From a virus, in the IMG/VR virus record IMGVR_UViG_3300017991_000120, positions 1 to 59,822 of that record: a stretch of DNA of 59,822 nucleotides. The stretch is one strand, 5' to 3'. The translations under genes were made by a program, and so were the position numbers. The notes beneath the pieces were generated by a model that saw only the letters and a list, made by a program, of their open reading frames with translations, was not told the origin of the DNA and made no database searches. Below are positions 48,564 to 56,593 of this stretch, piece by piece; positions within the stretch are counted from its first letter, which is position 1; each line of letters starts with the position of its first letter.

Positions 48564-48881
48564 ATGGACTTTAAAAAACATCCTAACGGCGGGCTTTATT
48601 ATAGATTTGACAAAAGCTCTTATTTGGGTGATATCAGAGGATTCAGGAAGGCTATTAAAAAGTTAAAATCGTGGGCGTGGCCTTGTTATGAATTTGATGA
48701 TGCAGAGAACTGGGGTTTTGTAGGAAAACAAGACTTGGACGCCTTTTGGGCGTTGAAGGAGCTTTATATTGACCGCCCTAAAAATGAGGCAAAGCAATTG
48801 AAAGCACTTGGCTTCAAGCCGTTGAAATCTGATAATAAATTCCGGCGTAGGGCCATTGTAAAAAAACCACCAACAGTATAA
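48564..48881 (+). CDS. Hypothetical protein
   Basis: 105 residues (NGGLYYRFDKSSYLGDIRGF), basic C terminus. No family recognised. Compact operon spacing to both neighbours. Confidence 0.55.
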   Translation: MDFKKHPNGGLYYRFDKSSYLGDIRGFRKAIKKLKSWAWPCYEFDDAENWGFVGKQDLDAFWALKELYIDRPKNEAKQLKALGFKPLKSDNKFRRRAIVKKPPTV

Positions 48882-48890
48882 GGAGGAACC

Positions 48891-49370
48891 GTGTCACGGA
48901 TTGAATCACAACTAACCTTAAAAAAGGAGTTCACAAAAGAGGAACTTTCTGAAATGCGGGAAGGCTACTTTGATGAACTGAGCAGATTAAAGGACTTGGA
49001 GTCTGAATTGGCGTACGCCAAAGAAGACCTCGGTGGGAAAATTAAAGCGGTAAAAGCGAGAGTGGATGAGCTTTATGATCGAATCAGCCGCAAATATACC
49101 TTTGAAAAAGTCCTTTGTGAAAAACGTTTTGATGAAGAAAACCATTTGATCGTATGGGTTGACACCCACACCGGAGAGATTGTAAAGTCCGAAAAAGCGC
49201 CGCCGGACTTATTCTCGCCTGAACAAATTCCGTTAGAAGCGGGAGATCGTCGAATCACAGATCCGGATGACGTTGATGAGGATAACACTACCGACGTTGA
49301 CGAGGAAGAATATGATGATGATGACCTTCCACTGGATGATGATGACAGTTATGTCGACGACGAGGATTGA
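48891..49370 (+). CDS. Coiled-coil protein with very acidic tail
   Basis: 159 residues from a GTG after AAGGAGGAACC. N-terminal coiled coil (~20-70), short globular part (VLCEKRFDEENHLIVWVDTH), then a tail of nearly continuous Asp/Glu (~118-159). Acidic tails of this kind occur in single-strand-binding and DNA-mimic proteins. The function here is unknown. Confidence 0.55.
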   Translation: MSRIESQLTLKKEFTKEELSEMREGYFDELSRLKDLESELAYAKEDLGGKIKAVKARVDELYDRISRKYTFEKVLCEKRFDEENHLIVWVDTHTGEIVKSEKAPPDLFSPEQIPLEAGDRRITDPDDVDEDNTTDVDEEEYDDDDLPLDDDDSYVDDED

Positions 49371-49995
49371 TCCAAATGAAGAATTGGCATGTGCCCTACG
49401 TGATTTAGGAATGACACGTGCCGTTCTTCATGCCGAATTCCATAGCGAGGGTTGGCGCTCTCTTGCTATGCACTATATCTTAATCTATCCTGATGACTTT
49501 TTTATTTCCGAAGAAGTCCGAGACTTTGCCTATGCTTTGGGATTCGTAAAACCGCCCGATGAGCGGGCGTGGGGCTATGTCTTTACCGAAGCAAAAAAAC
49601 GTGGCTACATTTTGGCAAATGGCATTGATGTTTCCAAGAAACCGCATTGCCACAAAACGTATGTCACTCGATGGAAACGAATAGTTGACACGGGAATTCA
49701 AATGAGAGATTTTAAAAAAGGACAGCAGGTTCACATTCACTTGATTCGTTCGGACTTCACGGACGGGAAGTGGGCGTTGACCGGTCCAGTCCATGGTAAA
49801 GTTGGAATCGTAAAAGGACAGCGAAAAGAATTCCGAGGAAAATACCATATCGTTGAAGTGGAAGTCCAAGGTCACAATCATAATTGTCCTGAACTATTAA
49901 ATGCAAAGTACCTAACACCGATAGACAGCGAGGATCAAATTCCGGAGATCGAGGCTGGATTACCAGCGGAACAGTTAACCCTATTTGGAGAATGA
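49351..49995 (+). CDS. Protein with C-terminal sliding-clamp-binding motif
   Basis: 214 residues from the ATG nested 20 bases before the previous stop. No catalytic motif recognised; the middle has HKTYVTRWKR and a possible zinc/His element (CHK, HNHNC). The last residues, EQLTLFGE, match the QLxLF motif with which bacterial proteins dock onto the DNA polymerase sliding clamp. It may recruit or block the host clamp. Confidence 0.55.
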   Translation: MSTTRIDPNEELACALRDLGMTRAVLHAEFHSEGWRSLAMHYILIYPDDFFISEEVRDFAYALGFVKPPDERAWGYVFTEAKKRGYILANGIDVSKKPHCHKTYVTRWKRIVDTGIQMRDFKKGQQVHIHLIRSDFTDGKWALTGPVHGKVGIVKGQRKEFRGKYHIVEVEVQGHNHNCPELLNAKYLTPIDSEDQIPEIEAGLPAEQLTLFGE

Positions 49996-49996
49996 T

Positions 49997-50209
49997 GTGG
50001 GACGACCTAAAAAGAAATCGGAAAAAACGTTAACTGGTATCAAGGGCCAAAAAAGGAAGTGCCCAATGTGTATGGGCGCAAAAGAAACAACACACCAAAT
50101 CGCCAATCAAAGAGTGAATGACATAAAAATTAAACGCGCCTTGGGTCACAAACGGTTTTATACTAAAACCTGCGAACGATGCAATGGAAGCGGAGAGGTG
50201 GATGATTAA
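49997..50209 (+). CDS. DnaJ-type zinc-finger protein
   Basis: 70 residues from a GTG with GGAG seven bases upstream. CPMCMGAKE and CERCNGSGE are the CxxCxGxG half-motifs of DnaJ zinc fingers. The N terminus is basic. Probable protein- or nucleic-acid-binding accessory; it overlaps the next ATG by one base. Confidence 0.6.
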   Translation: MGRPKKKSEKTLTGIKGQKRKCPMCMGAKETTHQIANQRVNDIKIKRALGHKRFYTKTCERCNGSGEVDD

Positions 50210-50745
50210 TGGAAATCAAAATCGATCAAGATATCGCTTTACCAAAAAGGCTTGAACACATCTTTTTGATGCTTTACAACAAAACGCCTTTGGTAATGCA
50301 CAAGCACTTCAAATGGCATTCGGATGATTGCCGTTATTTTATTGTCAAGATAGACGCTCACACCACAGAGGTTGAAGGTGATAAGAAATATATTGGAGTC
50401 ACTTTTAATCTGTTTGATGCAACCGTTTTTGAGCGAAGTGAGTTATCCGCTTTGGGTGCCCAACTTGGACGCGGTTCCATAGCGCAATGGAAAGGGCATT
50501 GGTCAAATGAAGCTGAAAAACTTTTCAAATCAAGGATGCAGGATCAAAGAAAAACCGATGAAACGTTCGGCACCGCTATTGTAAAACAAGGTGAAACGCT
50601 GGCAATTGATCCCGCCTTTGATGATCCCTTTGCTCCTCTCCAACAAGCCTTTGATGAAAAAAAGACAATGACAGTGGAAAACTACAAAAAAGGAGTCAGG
50701 GACAAAATAAAATCTTGGCCTATTGTTAAAAAATTTGTAAAATAG
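50209..50745 (+). CDS. Hypothetical protein
   Basis: 178 residues, alpha/beta (NKTPLVMHKHFKWHSDDCRY), no family recognised. The C-terminal third is acidic then basic. It is co-translated with the zinc-finger gene. Confidence 0.55.
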   Translation: MEIKIDQDIALPKRLEHIFLMLYNKTPLVMHKHFKWHSDDCRYFIVKIDAHTTEVEGDKKYIGVTFNLFDATVFERSELSALGAQLGRGSIAQWKGHWSNEAEKLFKSRMQDQRKTDETFGTAIVKQGETLAIDPAFDDPFAPLQQAFDEKKTMTVENYKKGVRDKIKSWPIVKKFVK

Positions 50746-50766
50746 CAAAACAGAAAGGAGACGACT

Positions 50767-50994
50767 TTGCCTGATCAAGATAAAAACTGCATTCACTGCC
50801 TCCATACGAAAATTTGTCCTTTCGCAAATCAAATCGAAGCAACGGTCATGGAGTTTTCAGGGCTTTACCTTTCAGAGCCGACAAGCCTACAAAAGGTTAT
50901 GGTTTATATGTCGATTGGTTTAGCGTCTGGATGTGAAAACTACCTCCCGCTCTCGGAGCTAAAAGGGTACCATTCGGAAGATACTGAGGGCTGA
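50767..50994 (+). CDS. Small Cys-rich protein
   Basis: 75 residues from a TTG with AAAGGAGACGACT upstream. CIHCLHTKICPFA (three Cys) and a later single Cys (GCENY) suggest a zinc or iron-sulfur site. It precedes the replication genes. Function unknown. Confidence 0.55.
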   Translation: MPDQDKNCIHCLHTKICPFANQIEATVMEFSGLYLSEPTSLQKVMVYMSIGLASGCENYLPLSELKGYHSEDTEG

Positions 50995-51002
50995 GGTGGT
51001 AA

Positions 51003-51803
51003 ATGGCTGAGGATAAAAAGGGATTTTTATTATACCTTGATTATTGGGAGTTCATGAAGAAGCTGTCCAACGATCAGATAGGGCAGTTAATGAAGTGCAT
51101 CTTTGAATATGAAAAAAACCTCGAAGTCCCTGAAATAGATGACCTTGCCGTCGACATTGCCTTTACACAGATTAAAAACAACTTGGATCGCAACCGCGTT
51201 GAATATGCAAAAACTGTTGAAAAGCGCAGGAAAGCCGCACAAAAACGTTGGGAGCAAAAAGAAAAAGCCATAACGCAGGACGTCGGATCAGCAGAAACAG
51301 AGCAGGCGATGCATGTGCATAATTTGCATAAAGGTGCATCAACCTGCAATGCAAACGATGCTGATAATGATACTGATAATGATACTGATATTGAGAATGG
51401 TAATGGTAATGAAAAGGGTAATGATAATGATATTCGGAATTCTGTCCCTCTTGGCGAGCTTTTTGAAATGCCCAAGAACGGTTTGGCATTTACCTATACA
51501 GAATTTGCCATAATGTGGCCGCCCGGGAAAGATAATTATAAGCACGGATTGACTCCGGCGAGGGAGATATGGCCTCAATTTGTTACCGATGAAAATCGGA
51601 TGGATTTGAAACAGGCAACCCAAAATTACCTTGAAACCGAAATGGTCAAAAAGGGAATGGTTATGTCTGCCGAAAAATTTGTTCGTGGCGCGTGGAGAGA
51701 TTATTTAAGGCCGGAGAAACCACCACCAAAGAAAACGGCTGTTGACCGAGCAAGAGAACAGGCGTCACGAATCAAAAAGGAGATGACGAATGGTTCCAGA
51801 TGA
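51003..51803 (+). CDS. Replication organiser-like protein (DUF6291)
   Basis: 266 residues. KKGFLLYLDYWEFMKKLSND followed by GQLMKCIFEYEK is the DUF6291 pattern found at the start of phage replication genes. Then a basic helix (EKRRKAAQKRWEQKE), an Asn/Asp-rich linker (~115-140; the DNA is a run of GATAATGATACT-like repeats) and a C-terminal DNA-binding-like part. Probably the origin-binding initiator; an origin may lie in the linker repeats, as in lambda O. Confidence 0.7.
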   Translation: MAEDKKGFLLYLDYWEFMKKLSNDQIGQLMKCIFEYEKNLEVPEIDDLAVDIAFTQIKNNLDRNRVEYAKTVEKRRKAAQKRWEQKEKAITQDVGSAETEQAMHVHNLHKGASTCNANDADNDTDNDTDIENGNGNEKGNDNDIRNSVPLGELFEMPKNGLAFTYTEFAIMWPPGKDNYKHGLTPAREIWPQFVTDENRMDLKQATQNYLETEMVKKGMVMSAEKFVRGAWRDYLRPEKPPPKKTAVDRAREQASRIKKEMTNGSR

Positions 51804-52365
51804 TTTGGAACGTTTTACGATTTTTATGAACCAACTGGCTGAGGTGTGCAAGGAAAAAGACCCGCCATCCGACGATAAAATCAAAGGCTATTTTATCCTT
51901 TTGATGGATATGGAGTTTGATGATATTCTTGCCAACGCCTACGAATCTGTGAAGCATGGCGAAAATTGGTTTCCATCTCCGATGGCAATGCGGGGCGAAG
52001 ATAAATTAGAATACTATGCTGATCAGGCGTACATGGTAGCCAAACAGATTTTGGCAGATCATTTCTATCCAGACTTTCCCGCGACCTCATTAAAGGTGGT
52101 AAGGCGAAAGTTAAATGACGTTGGTCTTGGTGGTTATTTTGATATTGTAAACGAATTTGGGCTTGAAATGCTGAATGGTGATAATCCAACGGCAACGCGA
52201 GCGCAATTCAGAAGGGCTTTCAAAAGCATAGCAACGGTTGGGAAGATGCGTGAACTGCCGGAGTTCCTGAAAAAGGCACCAAAGCAAATAAACGCCCACA
52301 GCAACGAACCAAAGGCATTGGCCTCGATTGCAAAGAAAATCCTTGCCAAAAATGAGGACGATTGA
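51790..52365 (+). CDS. Helicase-loader-like replication protein
   Basis: 191 residues, overlapping the initiator by 14 bases. Helical N-terminal half with DDILANAYESVKHGENWFPSPMAM, resembling the loader/primosome proteins that follow phage initiators. No Walker motifs, so not a DnaC-type ATPase. Assignment by order and pattern. Confidence 0.55.
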   Translation: MVPDDLERFTIFMNQLAEVCKEKDPPSDDKIKGYFILLMDMEFDDILANAYESVKHGENWFPSPMAMRGEDKLEYYADQAYMVAKQILADHFYPDFPATSLKVVRRKLNDVGLGGYFDIVNEFGLEMLNGDNPTATRAQFRRAFKSIATVGKMRELPEFLKKAPKQINAHSNEPKALASIAKKILAKNEDD

Positions 52366-52399
52366 TATTTTAGCTGGAACTAAAATATAGGAGCTTTAA

Positions 52400-52990
52400 A
52401 TGAAAAAAATCATCCTCATTGCGTTGCCTATTTTGCTCATTGCCTTGATAGTTTATTCGCTGTTGACGCATAAAAACGAGCCACCGGCACCGCCCGAAAT
52501 CGTTCAAAATGTTTTTGCTGATTCTGGTTACACGTGGATTTCACTTGCATGGGAAAACAGCAAAGGCACTGAATGGTGTGACATCACATGGAATTCTGGA
52601 TCAGCGAGGACAAAAAAAGACGTCTTTGAGATTAATGATTTGGAAACGGATTCACTTTATACTATCACAATCACTGCAGGAAACGATGGTGGAACAGCCA
52701 CACCATTTACACTGGATGTCAAAACACTTGGCAAGATGTATGCTTTTTGGGACAAGGTCATTGATTATCGCGATGAATTCCATTTAATACCAACAGGTCC
52801 AGTGACCTACGAGCTTTATAGTTTAGAGGATTCCAGTTCGATTATGACAATGGACACGGTTTACCATTTTATTTTGGGCAAGGATTCACTTTTCAAATCC
52901 ACCAAAAATCCTTGCGGGAAAGTTCGTTGTATTGATAAGGCTGGAAACATCGGTGAATGGTCAGAGGTTGGGTGTGCAGATATTGAATAA
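52400..52990 (+). CDS. Membrane-anchored fibronectin type III-like protein
   Basis: 196 residues. Signal-anchor at ~3-22 (IILIALPILLIALIVYSLL), Pro-rich linker, then an FnIII-like domain (ISLAWENSKGTEWCDITWN; SLYTITITAGNDGGT) and a second beta part. It is expected at the cell surface or periplasm; an exclusion role is possible. AGGAGC precedes the ATG. Confidence 0.55.
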   Translation: MKKIILIALPILLIALIVYSLLTHKNEPPAPPEIVQNVFADSGYTWISLAWENSKGTEWCDITWNSGSARTKKDVFEINDLETDSLYTITITAGNDGGTATPFTLDVKTLGKMYAFWDKVIDYRDEFHLIPTGPVTYELYSLEDSSSIMTMDTVYHFILGKDSLFKSTKNPCGKVRCIDKAGNIGEWSEVGCADIE

Positions 52991-52993
52991 AAT

Positions 52994-53236
52994 ATGGAAG
53001 ATACCCAAGAAAAACGGACATCAGGAGCCAGCCATTCGGAACGGTACAAACGAGAAAAGGAATTTGTCCGAAAAACTGTTCTAAACTTTGTTCTTTTTAA
53101 CTTAATCGCGCTGGAAAATATGTTGCGTGATACAGGTTACTATTTGGAGCTTTTGGGGCCGTTGACAAGGTGTCGACATGACATTCAAAAGCTCTTAGAT
53201 ATACCACAAAAAAAGGAAGGGAACCGCAATGATTAA
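52994..53236 (+). CDS. Hypothetical helical protein
   Basis: 80 residues, basic N-terminal third and a long helix (VLNFVLFNLIALENMLRDTG), possibly amphipathic or membrane-associated. It overlaps the next gene by eight bases. No family recognised. Confidence 0.55.
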   Translation: MEDTQEKRTSGASHSERYKREKEFVRKTVLNFVLFNLIALENMLRDTGYYLELLGPLTRCRHDIQKLLDIPQKKEGNRND

Positions 53237-53876
53237 CGAAATGATTTCGATAGTCGGTTTATTCTTGTTTGCCGCAATTTATGCCGTTCTTGACGGTATG
53301 CGGGACGGAATAGATCACTACAAAGGGGCCAAGACACTCTACTCTTTTTGGCATTTTTTGAAACACATGGGGCGAATATTTTTGTTCATCACTGGTTGGG
53401 AGGCATGTAATGTCCAGTGGTGGGCACTCGTTCCTTTTGTTTTTATGTTGCCAGTCTACAAATATCTATGGGATCAAGTTTATGAAAAACGGGCGCGGTG
53501 GGCAAATCTGGATGATCGGATAGTGATAAAAACTGGAAATGATTATTTTGATAAGTTACTTGGATTTGACAAACAGCCTCCGGAGGAACCTTTTGCATAT
53601 AATTATAACATCCAAGTTGATCATCATTTGAAACTGGATTGTCTCTATTTCAAAGATTTGGTCTCAATGAACAAGCCTTTTGAAGTCCGAGACACATCGG
53701 ACAGGGATTTTTATGTTGGTCAAATTGTATGCCTCCAAGAATATGAATTGGGTGCCTTTACTGGACGAACGATTTATCGTGTCGTGTCATATGTTTTAAC
53801 TGATCAATTCATCGGTGTTGCTGATGGTTATTGCGTATTAGGATTGAAAAAAATTGAAGACATCGCATCCATTTAA
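53229..53876 (+). CDS. Membrane protein fused to a DUF3850 (ASCH-like) domain
   Basis: 215 residues. Two or three hydrophobic segments lie in the first ~95 residues (ISIVGLFLFAAIYAVL; WWALVPFVFMLPVYKYL). Residues ~128-210 match DUF3850: DHHLKLDCLYFKDLV, then PFEVRDTSDRDFYVGQ and YELGAFTGRTIYRVVSYV. ASCH-superfamily domains bind RNA or nucleotides. A membrane-tethered copy is unusual; there is no frameshift or stop at the junction. Confidence 0.65.
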   Translation: MINEMISIVGLFLFAAIYAVLDGMRDGIDHYKGAKTLYSFWHFLKHMGRIFLFITGWEACNVQWWALVPFVFMLPVYKYLWDQVYEKRARWANLDDRIVIKTGNDYFDKLLGFDKQPPEEPFAYNYNIQVDHHLKLDCLYFKDLVSMNKPFEVRDTSDRDFYVGQIVCLQEYELGAFTGRTIYRVVSYVLTDQFIGVADGYCVLGLKKIEDIASI

Positions 53877-54051
53877 AACTGCACCTTATAATGACGTGGA
53901 ACGTTTTTTTGAGGTTCGAAACGTTGAATCCCAAGTTTGGCCGGGATTGGTGGTATTTTATGACCCTAAGCTAAACCAAAAACTGGCCTTTCTCGATACG
54001 TGCAATAAAATCGGATATATTCACCCTCGCTTTGTGGAGGTTGAAAAATGA
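53854..54051 (+). CDS. Hypothetical protein
   Basis: 65 residues from a TTG inside the end of the previous gene. The body (RFFEVRNVESQVWPGLVVFY) is protein-like. The start is uncertain. No family recognised. Confidence 0.45.
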   Translation: MKTSHPFKTAPYNDVERFFEVRNVESQVWPGLVVFYDPKLNQKLAFLDTCNKIGYIHPRFVEVEK

Positions 54052-54239
54052 AGGAGGATGAAGTGAACTGGTATATCAATGATGCGGCAATGCTATTCAT
54101 GTTTATCATTTACACCATAGCCATATTTCTTGCTGGAAACCTTTGTGCTGTTTTGTTTATGGTTTGGATTAATCGTCAATGGAAGGAAGAAGATGAGTAT
54201 AAAATAATTTCCGAGGAGGAAATAGAAGTTGATATCTAA
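54048..54239 (+). CDS. Small membrane protein
   Basis: 63 residues with one long hydrophobic segment (~13-43, AMLFMFIIYTIAIFLAG) and an acidic C terminus (EEEIEVDI). Overlaps both neighbours. A holin-like role is possible but unsupported. Confidence 0.55.
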   Translation: MKEDEVNWYINDAAMLFMFIIYTIAIFLAGNLCAVLFMVWINRQWKEEDEYKIISEEEIEVDI

Positions 54240-54390
54240 ATATATTGAACTGGTCTTGGATAATTTGATAGAGGTAATTGTCGGTCTTGCCGTTGTCTAT
54301 TTTATTTTAGTCCCATTGGGCACCGTTGAATTCATTGGAAAACTTATAAAGGCGATCAAAGATGCATTTAATAATGGGTATCGATCCTGA
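54229..54390 (+). CDS. Small membrane protein
   Basis: 53 residues from a TTG with GAGGAGG about eight bases upstream. Hydrophobic segment (LIEVIVGLAVVYFILVPLG) followed by a basic helix. It overlaps the genes on both sides. With the previous gene it forms a pair of tiny membrane proteins, as seen in holin/antiholin sets. Confidence 0.5.
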   Translation: MISKYIELVLDNLIEVIVGLAVVYFILVPLGTVEFIGKLIKAIKDAFNNGYRS

Positions 54391-54841
54391 TGTTGAAAAA
54401 AACGGCATAGCTTTTTGGGACGTCAATCAAGGAAAACTGATTTTGAATAATTGGCGGTTTCCAATTCTCATGGAGCGTATGCAAACAAGGGCAATGAAAG
54501 CCGCCGTTGGCCGCATTCGCGTTGAAGCTGGTTGGTTAAATAAGCCTTCAAACTGGCACAAGTTAAAGGTAAAGCCAACCACACCACAAGCCGACAAAAT
54601 CAAAATATTTGAAAAGATATCTCAAAAGGTTGGTCGAAATCATCAAACAGGGATCCTTATTGTTGAATGCCTACGTCACTTTGGGTACAATGTTGAAGAA
54701 GTCAAACCGATTGGTAAGGTTTGGGATAGTCACGAAAAATTTGTAAGGGCGACCGGTTATGACGGCAAAAGATCAAATCAGGAAACGAGGGATGCCGCGG
54801 CTCTCGTTTACGCCATGCAATCAATGAGAAGTCCGTGGTAA
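54362..54841 (+). CDS. RuvC-like Holliday junction resolvase
   Basis: 159 residues. RNase H-like fold: IMGIDPDVEKNGIAFWD supplies the first Asp, LIVECLRHFG a second acidic residue, and ETRDAAALVYAM the C-terminal Asp in the RuvC D-x-x-D/A-like position. Probably resolves branched DNA before packaging. The ATG may be 54362 or 54374. Confidence 0.75.
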   Translation: MHLIMGIDPDVEKNGIAFWDVNQGKLILNNWRFPILMERMQTRAMKAAVGRIRVEAGWLNKPSNWHKLKVKPTTPQADKIKIFEKISQKVGRNHQTGILIVECLRHFGYNVEEVKPIGKVWDSHEKFVRATGYDGKRSNQETRDAAALVYAMQSMRSPW

Positions 54842-54860
54842 AAGCAGAAAGGGAATCGCA

Positions 54861-55109
54861 GTGTCAATTCGGAATGTAAGAAATTTTTGGTTAACGGCTG
54901 AGGTTGATGGTCGAAGGACGGATATTGAAACGGTACCAATAGCCAGCGATGGAGGAATGAATCTCACCATATTGGTAAGGGAGCAAGGGTCTGTCTCCGA
55001 ATCCCTCGTCGAAATAAGGTGTGTCTCTGTCGGAGGAGAAAATAAAATTTTCATTGAAATTGTTCGTGGTGATGAAAGTGAAATTCATGAATTAAAAGTG
55101 GAGAGGTGA
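54861..55109 (+). CDS. Hypothetical protein
   Basis: 82 residues from a GTG (AAAGGGAATCGCA upstream). Beta-rich (SIRNVRNFWLTAEVDGRRTD). No family recognised. Confidence 0.5.
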   Translation: MSIRNVRNFWLTAEVDGRRTDIETVPIASDGGMNLTILVREQGSVSESLVEIRCVSVGGENKIFIEIVRGDESEIHELKVER

Positions 55110-55110
55110 T

Positions 55111-55557
55111 ATGCCAATACCAGAATGGAAAAAACCGTTTTATCCCGAGGATTGGGACACCATCAGCTTTGAAGTAAAATCAGAGCAGAATTTTGAGTGC
55201 AGGATATGCGGAGCAAAACATGGAGCGCCATTAAACGATTCGGTGGCAAAGGTAGTTTTAACGACGCATCATTTGCTTGGTCTATTGCATCCTGCCGCAA
55301 ACAAAAAAGAGTTTCTCATGGCTTTGTGTCAAAGGTGTCATTTGCGTCTTGACGCTCCGAGAAAAATTATGAATCGTAAGTTAATGGACGAAGTGATGAA
55401 ATCACCTTTTGATTATTTGAGCGGTGGTGAGGTTGAAACCGAATATGGTGTTCTGACCGTGGATCCGGATAGCAGATTACCATACAATCATCAACTCGTT
55501 GTGGTGGACTTTTATCACATCGTTGGAGCTTTGAAAATATATGTGGAGCCAGCATGA
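55111..55557 (+). CDS. HNH nuclease-like protein
   Basis: 148 residues. ECRICGAKHG and LCQRCHLRLDAP give two zinc Cys pairs around VLTTHHLLGL, the HH/HNH core. This is the layout of small HNH endonucleases near terminase or replication genes. Whether the nuclease is active cannot be said. Confidence 0.7.
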   Translation: MPIPEWKKPFYPEDWDTISFEVKSEQNFECRICGAKHGAPLNDSVAKVVLTTHHLLGLLHPAANKKEFLMALCQRCHLRLDAPRKIMNRKLMDEVMKSPFDYLSGGEVETEYGVLTVDPDSRLPYNHQLVVVDFYHIVGALKIYVEPA

Positions 55558-55898
55558 TAGTCATAGTAAGCGAAAAGTATTTGACAAGGTCGTTTTTGTT
55601 AAGAAAAGGTGATGCATTTAATTTGACAATAGACGGTGATATCGATACCGTTTTTGGAAAAAAGACCTTTGACCAAATGGTTCTTTTGGAGGAAAATTTT
55701 ACCAAAGATACAATCATCGATTGGTGTTGTATTTTTATCTTTGCCGATGACAAAACGGGAAAAGTCTTGGCACCGAACTTTTGCGGATTTTTTGGTCACT
55801 CCATAAACTTGCCGGACGAAATTGTCATGGCAACAAGGATGGATGAATTGGCGCCAGTCGAATATAAAAATTTTATGACCACGGCGCCGTTCAAATAA
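55554..55898 (+). CDS. Hypothetical protein
   Basis: 114 residues, overlapping the HNH gene stop. Beta-rich (LRKGDAFNLTIDGDIDTVFG) with WCCIFIFADDK near the middle. No family recognised. Confidence 0.55.
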   Translation: MIVIVSEKYLTRSFLLRKGDAFNLTIDGDIDTVFGKKTFDQMVLLEENFTKDTIIDWCCIFIFADDKTGKVLAPNFCGFFGHSINLPDEIVMATRMDELAPVEYKNFMTTAPFK

Positions 55899-55910
55899 TC
55901 GAGGAGCCCA

Positions 55911-55985
55911 ATGCCAAGAAAGTCCGAAAAATATGCTGGTTTAAGGTATGTTGGAACGTTTTTTCGAGATTCTTTGGCGCTCTAA
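55911..55985 (+). CDS. Very small ORF with good ribosome binding site
   Basis: 24 residues (PRKSEKYAGLRYVGTFFRDS) after GAGGAGCCCA. It may be a real micropeptide or the remnant of a longer gene. Nothing else is coding until 56247. Confidence 0.3.
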   Translation: MPRKSEKYAGLRYVGTFFRDSLAL

Positions 55986-56042
55986 AACCTAAGTAGATAA
56001 AAAATGGTATTTTAAACAAAAGCCGCGCATCGCTCAAATCGC

Positions 56043-56074
56043 TCCTGCCATTAGGTTTTTTGGCAGGATTTTTT
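56043..56074 (+). terminator. Intrinsic terminator before the modification cluster
   Basis: TCCTGCCA...TGGCAGGA stem with a 10-base loop, then TTTTTT. It ends the early rightward block. Confidence 0.85.
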
Positions 56075-56158
56075 ATTTCCGCGAAATTATCCAAACATTC
56101 CTAAGTTACCAAAAAACATTACTGTGAATTACAGTTCTAATTTTTAAAAATACAAGTG

Positions 56159-56187
56159 TTTACAAAAAACGCAAATATTTCTTTAAT
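56159..56187 (+). promoter_or_regulatory. Probable promoter of the queD-queE-folE operon
   Basis: TTTACA, 17 bases, TTTAAT. It lacks the A-tract TTCTTG element and the operator palindrome of the other promoters, so the modification genes may be timed differently. The surrounding leader (56075-56246) is A/T-rich with no other clear element. Confidence 0.5.
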
Positions 56188-56246
56188 TTTTCCTAAAAAA
56201 TACCTAATCTAATCTTCAACAAGACATGAACGATAAGGAGAAAATT

Positions 56247-56582
56247 ATGTTTATCACTTGCAAGACGTTGGAAGTGGCAGGGAGCCATTCCTTGAAATTG
56301 GATTACGGTAGTCCTTGCCAAAGAGTGCATGGTCATAATTGGATCATAAAGGTGTGGTGCCGTTCGGAAAGTGTCGACAAAAACGGCATGGTGGTTGATT
56401 TTTCCAAGGTCAAGAAAATTGTCCATGGCACCTTGGATCATGAAAATATTAACGAAGTCGTAGACTTTAATCCGACGGCTGAAAACATAGCCTATTGGAT
56501 TGTTCAGGCGGTTCCATTCTGTTTTAAGGCAGAGATTTGGGAAAGCCGTGACAATTATGCCTGCTATGAAAAACTTTTATAA
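56247..56582 (+). CDS. queD: 6-carboxy-5,6,7,8-tetrahydropterin synthase (QueD)
   Basis: 111 residues from the ATG after AAGGAG (an upstream ATG at 56226 lacks a site). Motifs: GSHSLKL (zinc His), CQRVHGHNW (catalytic Cys and two zinc His), TLDHENIN, PTAENIAYWI and a Glu in WESRDN. It converts dihydroneopterin triphosphate to carboxy-tetrahydropterin, the second step to 7-deazaguanines. Followed directly by queE and folE. Confidence 0.92.
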   Translation: MFITCKTLEVAGSHSLKLDYGSPCQRVHGHNWIIKVWCRSESVDKNGMVVDFSKVKKIVHGTLDHENINEVVDFNPTAENIAYWIVQAVPFCFKAEIWESRDNYACYEKLL

Positions 56583-56593
56583 TGGAGGTTGAA

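Noticed and set aside
51355-51425. CRISPR-like or tandem repeat (GATAATGATACT)
   Set aside because: Short degenerate coding repeats of an Asn/Asp linker in the initiator gene with no spacers; possibly origin iterons, but not CRISPR.
56075-56246. preQ1 riboswitch in the queD leader
   Set aside because: No preQ1-I or preQ1-II pattern (C-rich loop plus A-rich tail and pseudoknot) could be drawn; the leader is plain A/T-rich sequence.
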